A stretch of 64,000 bases of DNA, taken from Nitrosomonas sp. GTDB taxonomy: Bacteria; Pseudomonadota; Gammaproteobacteria; Burkholderiales; Nitrosomonadaceae. Shown here piece after piece: positions 59,658-64,000 of this stretch. Position 1 is the stretch's first letter, and each line of letters begins with the position of its first letter. The stretch lies in contig NZ_JAIEMO010000014.1 of the NCBI RefSeq assembly GCF_019752095.1, positions 37,796 through 101,795 on the forward strand, read 5' to 3'. The notes below the pieces were generated by a model. That model did not search any database. It worked only from the letters and a program-made list of their open reading frames with translations, and was not told the origin of the DNA. The translations under genes and the position numbers were made by a program.

Positions 59658-59681
59658 AAAAGGTGGCGAATGCCACCTTTT
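59658..59681. terminator. Bidirectional intrinsic terminator between hemL and cytochrome c4
   Basis: AAAAGGTGGC-GAAT-GCCACCTTTT is a perfect 10-bp stem with a 4-base loop, with A and T tails that serve both converging genes. Confidence 0.9.
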
Positions 59682-59704
59682 AATCGATACTCTCGATAAT
59701 TAAA

Positions 59705-60382
59705 TTAACGAATCGTAGAAATATAAGCTGATACAGCTCGTTTCTCGTTTGCACTCATGCGGCTGACTACTTGTAACATGACTTCATTGTCATTGGCGCG
59801 CTCACTTTTGTTAAACAGATCCAGTTGCGTCAGTGTGTATTCGGCGTGTTGTCCTGCTAGTGCAGGGTAATGTGGCGGAATTCCGGAGCCATTGGGACCA
59901 TGGCAGCTAGCGCAGGCTGGGATGCCGTTCTCAATGTTTCCACCGAGGTAAATAATTTTGCCTGCTTCAAGCAGTCTTTCACTGGCTGTTATTTGGCTTG
60001 GAATGGTTTTTTGTTTGGCATAATAGGCGCCAAGCTCTTTCATGTCTTCCTGTGACAGCGCTGCTACCATGGCGGACATGACAGGACTATTGCGTTTGGG
60101 CGGTTCATCGCCGGTTGCTTTAAAATCCATCAGCTGCTTGGTGATATACTCGGCATGCTGACCGGCCAAGATAGGATTCATTGGAATAACGCTGTTACCA
60201 TCTGCATTGTGGCAACCTGCGCATACACCCGCTGCAATTTCTTCAATTGTGGCAGGAGCGGCCGGAGCATCAGCAGGAGTAACTGGAGCATCAGCCGGAG
60301 CAGCATCTTCTGTGGTTTCAGCCGAAATTGGCGCAACCATAGCAAATGCTGCGAGCATTATCATCATTTTAATCATTTTCAT
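59705..60382 (-). CDS. Di-haem cytochrome c4
   Basis: Periplasmic electron carrier toward terminal oxidases. From the ATG at 60382 it has 225 residues with a signal peptide (MKMIKMMIMLAAFAMVAPIS). An Ala/Pro-rich linker (APADAPVTPADAPAAPA) precedes the two class I haem sites: VCAGCHNADGNS and ACASCHGPNGSG. Two methionine ligand regions follow each site (SVIPMNPILAGQ; near VVSRMSANEKRA). A longer frame from 60415 is possible but would put 11 residues before the signal peptide. Confidence 0.93.
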   Translation of the reverse strand: MKMIKMMIMLAAFAMVAPISAETTEDAAPADAPVTPADAPAAPATIEEIAAGVCAGCHNADGNSVIPMNPILAGQHAEYITKQLMDFKATGDEPPKRNSPVMSAMVAALSQEDMKELGAYYAKQKTIPSQITASERLLEAGKIIYLGGNIENGIPACASCHGPNGSGIPPHYPALAGQHAEYTLTQLDLFNKSERANDNEVMLQVVSRMSANEKRAVSAYISTIR

Positions 60383-60521
60383 ATTTCTTATTCCGTTTTT
60401 TAAAAGGTCTTTCAAAAGTTGCTAGACATGTTAGAAAAATAACAGCGTATTTTAACAAGGCATAACCACGTTAACAACAAAATTAAGCTGATCTTTGTTA
60501 ATTATAATATTTTATTTTTCA

Positions 60522-61115
60522 ATGAAAATAATCTTTATTATTTTACTGTTAGTGAATATAACCTATGTGATAGGCAATCAGCTCTTTTCTGAAGAGCGAA
60601 ATAGACTCATGCCGAGCCAAGTAAATCCTGAAAAGATAGTATTAGTTTCGGCACATGAAAGTTGCTTGATTTGGAGTGATTTTTACGAAGAGCAAATACA
60701 ATATGCTCTGACAGTTTTATCGGAATTATTCCCTGAGCTGCTTTATAGCCTGGAGGAATCGGGTAATACCACTATGTTTTGGTTATATATTTCACCATTC
60801 CCGAATAAAGAAGCTGCCAATCGTGAAATTAACAAATTAAGAAATCTTGGTGTTGTTAGTTTTCGTGTCAAAGATGAAACGCAATGGAAGAATGCAATTT
60901 CTTTGGGTATGTTTTATGATCAAAAAGATGCGTTGAAACAGTTAAGAGAGACCGAGAAAAAAGGTGTTGCCAATGCTAAGATAGAAGATCGTAGTGTTTT
61001 GCTAAGGAAAATAATCATTCATAATCCGACGCAAACGATCAAGGAGCAGATGCAAAAATTAGTTGAGCAATTTGATGACACGCAATTAGTTCAAGGCAAG
61101 TGTGAGCGCTTATAA
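60522..61115 (+). CDS. Membrane-anchored SPOR-like protein
   Basis: The 197-residue protein begins with a membrane anchor (MKIIFIILLLVNITYVIGNQ). The middle part, WLYISPFPNKEAANREINKL followed by RNLGVVSFRV and SLGMFYDQKDALKQLRETEK, has the spacing of SPOR domains that bind glycan strands lacking stem peptides. This suggests a cell-envelope role, but the match is by eye. The start at 60522 is preferred over 60495 because it fits the anchor. It is divergent from cytochrome c4. Confidence 0.65.
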   Translation: MKIIFIILLLVNITYVIGNQLFSEERNRLMPSQVNPEKIVLVSAHESCLIWSDFYEEQIQYALTVLSELFPELLYSLEESGNTTMFWLYISPFPNKEAANREINKLRNLGVVSFRVKDETQWKNAISLGMFYDQKDALKQLRETEKKGVANAKIEDRSVLLRKIIIHNPTQTIKEQMQKLVEQFDDTQLVQGKCERL

Positions 61116-61177
61116 TATACCCAGCAAGAATTAATGATATTTCAGAATTTATCACTCAATAATCAAATAATTTAATA

Positions 61178-61984
61178 ATGACGGTACTGATAAAAACACC
61201 GCAAGAAATAGAAAAAATGCGCGTTGCAGGACGACTGGCAGCGGAAGTGCTTGATTACATCACACCTCATGTCGTGGCAGGCGTTGCCACTGAGGAGCTG
61301 GATACGCTGTGTCATCAGTATATGGTCGATGTGCAAAAAACAATCCCTGCGCCCTTGAATTACGCGCCTGCAGGGCATACGCCTTATCCAAAATCGATTT
61401 GTACGTCGGTGAATAATCAGATTTGTCACGGTGTTCCTGGACAAAAGAAGTTAAAAAATGGAGATATTATTAATATTGATATTACCGTGATTTATGAGGG
61501 ATATCATGGGGACACCAGCCGGATGTTTTACGTTGGAGAACCTTCTATCCAAGCGAAGCGTTTATGTGAGGTTACTTTTGAAGCGATGTGGCGAGGTATC
61601 GATGAAATAAAGCCGGGTAAGCATCTGGGCGATATTGGGCATGCCATTCAGAAACTGGCGGAAGGCGTGGGATATAGTGTGGTCAGGGAATTTTGCGGGC
61701 ATGGAATCGGCGCCAAGTTTCATGAAAATCCCCAAGTGCTTCATTATGGCCGGCCCGGAACCGGAATGGAATTGAAGCCAGGCATGATCTTTACGGTAGA
61801 GCCGATGATTAATGCAGGTAAAGCGGCCATTCGCCATCTGCCGGATGGCTGGACCGTTACCACCAAAGATGGCAGCTTGTCAGCACAGTGGGAACATACC
61901 ATTTTGGTAACTGCAGAGGGTTATGACGTTCTAACCGTATCTGCAGGCACTCCGGGTAAACCCGCTTATCGTTTTTCTAACTAG
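61178..61984 (+). CDS. map: Methionine aminopeptidase, type I
   Basis: Removes N-terminal Met from nascent proteins. The 268-residue protein has the metal ligands in GDIINIDITVIYEGYHGDTS (two Asp), the His in FCGHGIGAKFHENPQVLHYG, and the Glu residues in FTVEPMINAG and SAQWEHTILVTAEG. Its length fits the type I class. Confidence 0.96.
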   Translation: MTVLIKTPQEIEKMRVAGRLAAEVLDYITPHVVAGVATEELDTLCHQYMVDVQKTIPAPLNYAPAGHTPYPKSICTSVNNQICHGVPGQKKLKNGDIINIDITVIYEGYHGDTSRMFYVGEPSIQAKRLCEVTFEAMWRGIDEIKPGKHLGDIGHAIQKLAEGVGYSVVREFCGHGIGAKFHENPQVLHYGRPGTGMELKPGMIFTVEPMINAGKAAIRHLPDGWTVTTKDGSLSAQWEHTILVTAEGYDVLTVSAGTPGKPAYRFSN

Positions 61985-62002
61985 ATTCTCATTCGGGATA
62001 AA

Positions 62003-62734
62003 ATGCCAGCCATGATACGAAGCCATCAACGTACACCGGCGAAAATCCGTCCGGTCAGAATAATTCGCCATTACACCAAGCACGCCGATGGTTCGGTATT
62101 GGTTGAGTTCGGTGATACCAAAGTGATCTGCACCGCCAGTATCAGCGAGCAAGTCCCTCCTTTTCTCAGAGGCCGGGCACAAGGTTGGTTGACTGCCGAA
62201 TACGGCATGTTGCCGGGTTCGACGAATACCCGGATGCAGCGCGAAGCGGCAAAAGGCAAGCAATCTGGGCGCACCATGGAAATTCAGCGACTGATTGGAC
62301 GTTCGTTGCGAGCCGTGGTGGATCTAGAAAAATTGGGAGAACGTACCATTCAAATTGATTGTGATGTAATCCAGGCCGATGGCGGCACGCGCACGGCCAG
62401 TATCACCGGGGCGTTTGTAGCGCTGCACGATGCGGTCGAGAAATTGATTTATCAGCAACTCATTGAAACCTCGCCGATCACGGATCATGTCGCGGCGATT
62501 TCGGTTGGCATTCATCTAGGCGTGCCAATGCTGGATCTGGATTATGCCGAAGATTCCTCGTGTGATACGGATATGAATGTGGTGATGACCGGGAATCTAG
62601 GTATCGTCGAAGTGCAAGGCACTGCGGAAGGAAACGCTTTCAGTCGCAAAGAGCTGGATACGATGTTGGATATGGCGCAACAGGGTATTCAGGAGTTGAT
62701 TGCGCTGCAAAGAGAAGTTTTGCTGCCAAAATAA
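62003..62734 (+). CDS. rph: Ribonuclease PH
   Basis: Phosphorolytic 3'-5' exoribonuclease trimming tRNA precursors. The 243-residue protein has [17 protein letters not shown], the highly conserved [40 protein letters not shown] and [20 protein letters not shown]. The start may be 62003 or the ATG at 62012 (MIRSHQRTP). It lies 18 bp after map and is followed at once by rdgB. Confidence 0.96.
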   Translation: MPAMIRSHQRTPAKIRPVRIIRHYTKHADGSVLVEFGDTKVICTASISEQVPPFLRGRAQGWLTAEYGMLPGSTNTRMQREAAKGKQSGRTMEIQRLIGRSLRAVVDLEKLGERTIQIDCDVIQADGGTRTASITGAFVALHDAVEKLIYQQLIETSPITDHVAAISVGIHLGVPMLDLDYAEDSSCDTDMNVVMTGNLGIVEVQGTAEGNAFSRKELDTMLDMAQQGIQELIALQREVLLPK

Positions 62735-62741
62735 TCTCCTA

Positions 62742-63347
62742 ATGATAGATACACTGAAGCGGCTGGTGATCGCGAGCAATAATCAGGGCAAGTTGCGTGA
62801 AATTAGCGCATTACTTGAGCCGTTGGCCATTGCAGTGGTGCCGCAATCTAATTTTGATGCAGGCGAAGTGGATGAACCCTACGGCACGTTTGTTGAAAAC
62901 GCTTTGACCAAAGCGCGTCATGCCAGCCGCTACTCCGGGTTGCCAGCCTTGGCGGATGATTCAGGGATTTGTGTCAGTGCGTTGAATGGTGCGCCCGGTG
63001 TTTCTTCGGCGCGTTATGCCGGGGAGCCGAAGTCGGATGAACGCAATAACCGGAAATTGGTCGAAGCGCTGAAAAATCAATCCGATCGGCGTGCTTATTA
63101 TTATTGCGTGATCGTTCTGCTGCGCCATGCCGATGATCCGCAGCCGATCATCGTCGACGGATCGTGGCACGGTGAAATCGTTGATCAACCCAGAGGTGAG
63201 GGCGGGTTTGGTTACGATCCGTATTTTTTTGTGCCGGATTTTGGCAAAACTGCCGCTGAATTAACCGCGGAACAAAAGAACCACATTAGCCATCGCGGCC
63301 AAGCGCTGGCACAGCTGGTTGCCATTTTACGCGCCGGGAAATTTTAA
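62742..63347 (+). CDS. rdgB: dITP/XTP pyrophosphatase (RdgB/HAM1)
   Basis: Removes non-canonical purine nucleotides such as dITP and XTP. The ATG at 62742, 7 bp after rph, gives 201 residues beginning MIDTLKRLVIASNNQGKLRE; an in-frame ATG at 62700 inside rph would add a non-conserved tail. Family motifs: ASNNQGKLREI, FVENALTKARHASRYSGLPA, LADDSGICVSALNGAPGV, and GGFGYDPYFFVPDFGKTAAE. Confidence 0.95.
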   Translation: MIDTLKRLVIASNNQGKLREISALLEPLAIAVVPQSNFDAGEVDEPYGTFVENALTKARHASRYSGLPALADDSGICVSALNGAPGVSSARYAGEPKSDERNNRKLVEALKNQSDRRAYYYCVIVLLRHADDPQPIIVDGSWHGEIVDQPRGEGGFGYDPYFFVPDFGKTAAELTAEQKNHISHRGQALAQLVAILRAGKF

Positions 63348-63468
63348 ATAACTATCATCCTACAAAATTTCCTCGATCCCGCAGAGTGATTCTTTGCAAA
63401 AACAAAAAACTCTTAGTTATGGACCTGATCCCGTTAAGTCTGGACATTGAGCGAAGGACTGACCCACA
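63348..63468. other. Spacer with insertion-sequence-like end
   Basis: The 121-bp gap between rdgB and the HNH gene holds GGACCTGATCCCGTTAAGTC followed by TGGACA (about 63421-63446), which resembles the terminal repeats of IS3-type elements (TGGACCTGxxCCC...GGACA). No transposase is seen and the match is from memory, so this is only a hint of a former insertion. Confidence 0.25.
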
Positions 63469-63789
63469 ATGAACCGATGGAATATCCCAGATTGGTTAGA
63501 GAGTGAAGTTATTGCAAGAGACATATGCTGTGTTTATTGCGGTATTCAATTTGGTTGGTGTAGTACCAGAAAGTCAAAGGCCTCGTGGGAGCACATCACT
63601 AACGATGCACGGATCGTGACAAGAGAAAACATTGCTCTGTGTTGCGTTTCCTGCAATGCAAGCAAAGGGGCAAAGCTGCTGTCTGACTGGATTGCGTCGT
63701 CCTATTGTCGAAACAAAAGCATTGCCCCGCAATCGGTCGCTGACATTGTCAAACGTGCTCTTCTACAACCGCCGGAATATCCAAAATGA
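63469..63789 (+). CDS. HNH endonuclease family protein
   Basis: The 106-residue protein has the HNH pattern with zinc-binding Cys pairs: CVYCGIQFGW (first CxxC), WEHI (the catalytic His region), then ENIALCCVSCNASKGAKLL (second CxxC, Asn, and KG). The sequence around both pairs is compact, fitting a small stand-alone nuclease as found near phages, R-M genes and mobile elements. It is not linked to the R-M module 12 kb away. Substrate unknown. Confidence 0.78.
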   Translation: MNRWNIPDWLESEVIARDICCVYCGIQFGWCSTRKSKASWEHITNDARIVTRENIALCCVSCNASKGAKLLSDWIASSYCRNKSIAPQSVADIVKRALLQPPEYPK

Positions 63790-63913
63790 ATCACCTAATT
63801 TAGTTTGTCTCAGCACCAATGCCTGAAATCCGCAAGCGGAGTTAGGCCGCTTGGAATCCTCTGGCTGTGATGGTTTCTCAGTTATAATTTCTGTTTGATG
63901 TTGCGAAACATGG
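63790..63913. other. Spacer after the HNH gene
   Basis: About 120 bp with no gene. A GC-rich palindromic stretch (CCGCAAGCGGAG near 63819 and GGCCGCTTGG near 63846) might form a weak hairpin; nothing more is seen. Confidence 0.25.
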
Positions 63914-64000
63914 ATGCGAAGAAAGAGGTGGCCGCACTTGATTGGACAGTTTTACCCATATCTTAAGTGGAAATCTCGCGTTAATGCCTACGCTGTATTT
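63914..64000 (+). CDS. Unresolved partial reading frame at the right edge
   Basis: An open frame from the ATG at 63914 reads MRRKRWPHLIGQFYPYLKW and continues to the window edge with no stop. There is no ribosome-binding site and no recognisable motif in the 29 visible codons, and another frame is also open part of the way. It may be the start of a gene or chance; the sequence beyond 64000 is needed. Confidence 0.2.
   Translation, partial: MRRKRWPHLIGQFYPYLKWKSRVNAYAVF

Overview
The window looks like chromosomal DNA of a betaproteobacterium. Gene order and content best fit the ammonia-oxidising Nitrosomonas group; this is an inference from synteny and protein style, not a database match. Supporting features are miaB-phoH-ybeY-corC, yebC-ruvC-ruvA-ruvB, rpe-gph-trpE, a complete atpIBEFHAGDC operon, an aa3-type cytochrome oxidase operon with the small accessory genes usual in betaproteobacteria, and a di-haem cytochrome c4. 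I see no rRNA, tRNA or CRISPR array.

Layout. 1-5711: flagellar genes. fliG (cut by the left edge) and fliF run leftward; a FleS/FleR-type two-component pair and fliE run rightward. 5750-9155: an ABC-F ATPase, then an AT-rich accessory pocket with a lone AbiGi-like phage-defence gene and the broken 5' end of an IS5-type transposase. 9156-17251: leftward housekeeping block (spermidine-synthase-like protein, DUF4010 membrane protein, recJ, corC, ybeY, phoH, miaB, a small exported protein). 17586-25799: thiolase, then the F1Fo ATP synthase operon, which ends at a perfect 50-bp palindrome. 26106-33977: glmU, glmS, yebC, ruvCAB, two small membrane proteins and a Bax-inhibitor-1 protein. 34446-41092: cytochrome c oxidase and its assembly genes (coxB, coxA, a 33-residue protein, ctaG, a DUF2970 protein, coxC, surf1, a Sco-like protein, cyoE). 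41188-45567: FAD-linked oxidase, BON lipoprotein, CheW, argB, trmJ. 45866-51802: a two-gene type III-like restriction-modification module. 51869-63347: trpE, gph, rpe, apaG, a SAM methyltransferase, gloA, rubredoxin, thiD, thiE, hemL, cytochrome c4, a SPOR-like protein, map, rph, rdgB. 63469-64000: an HNH nuclease and an unresolved right edge.

How the genes work together. The ATP synthase and cytochrome oxidase operons supply oxidative phosphorylation; each has a recognisable sigma70-type promoter. ctaG, surf1, the Sco-like protein and cyoE build the copper and haem centres of the oxidase, but no haem A synthase gene is present beside them. The defence layer is small and scattered: the AbiGi homologue, the type III R-M pair and the HNH protein.

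The most unusual points are as follows. (1) ruvC has no ATG, GTG or TTG at its expected start; an ATC codon sits exactly where the initiator should be. (2) A palindromic intergenic-type repeat lies in frame inside the Mod methyltransferase gene. (3) The target-recognition part of Mod is far more AT-rich than its flanks, as if swapped in. (4) The AbiGi gene stands without a partner beside a decayed insertion sequence. (5) A perfect 50-bp palindrome lies between atpC and glmU. I found no clearly new multi-gene system; the R-M module is the most substantial accessory element.
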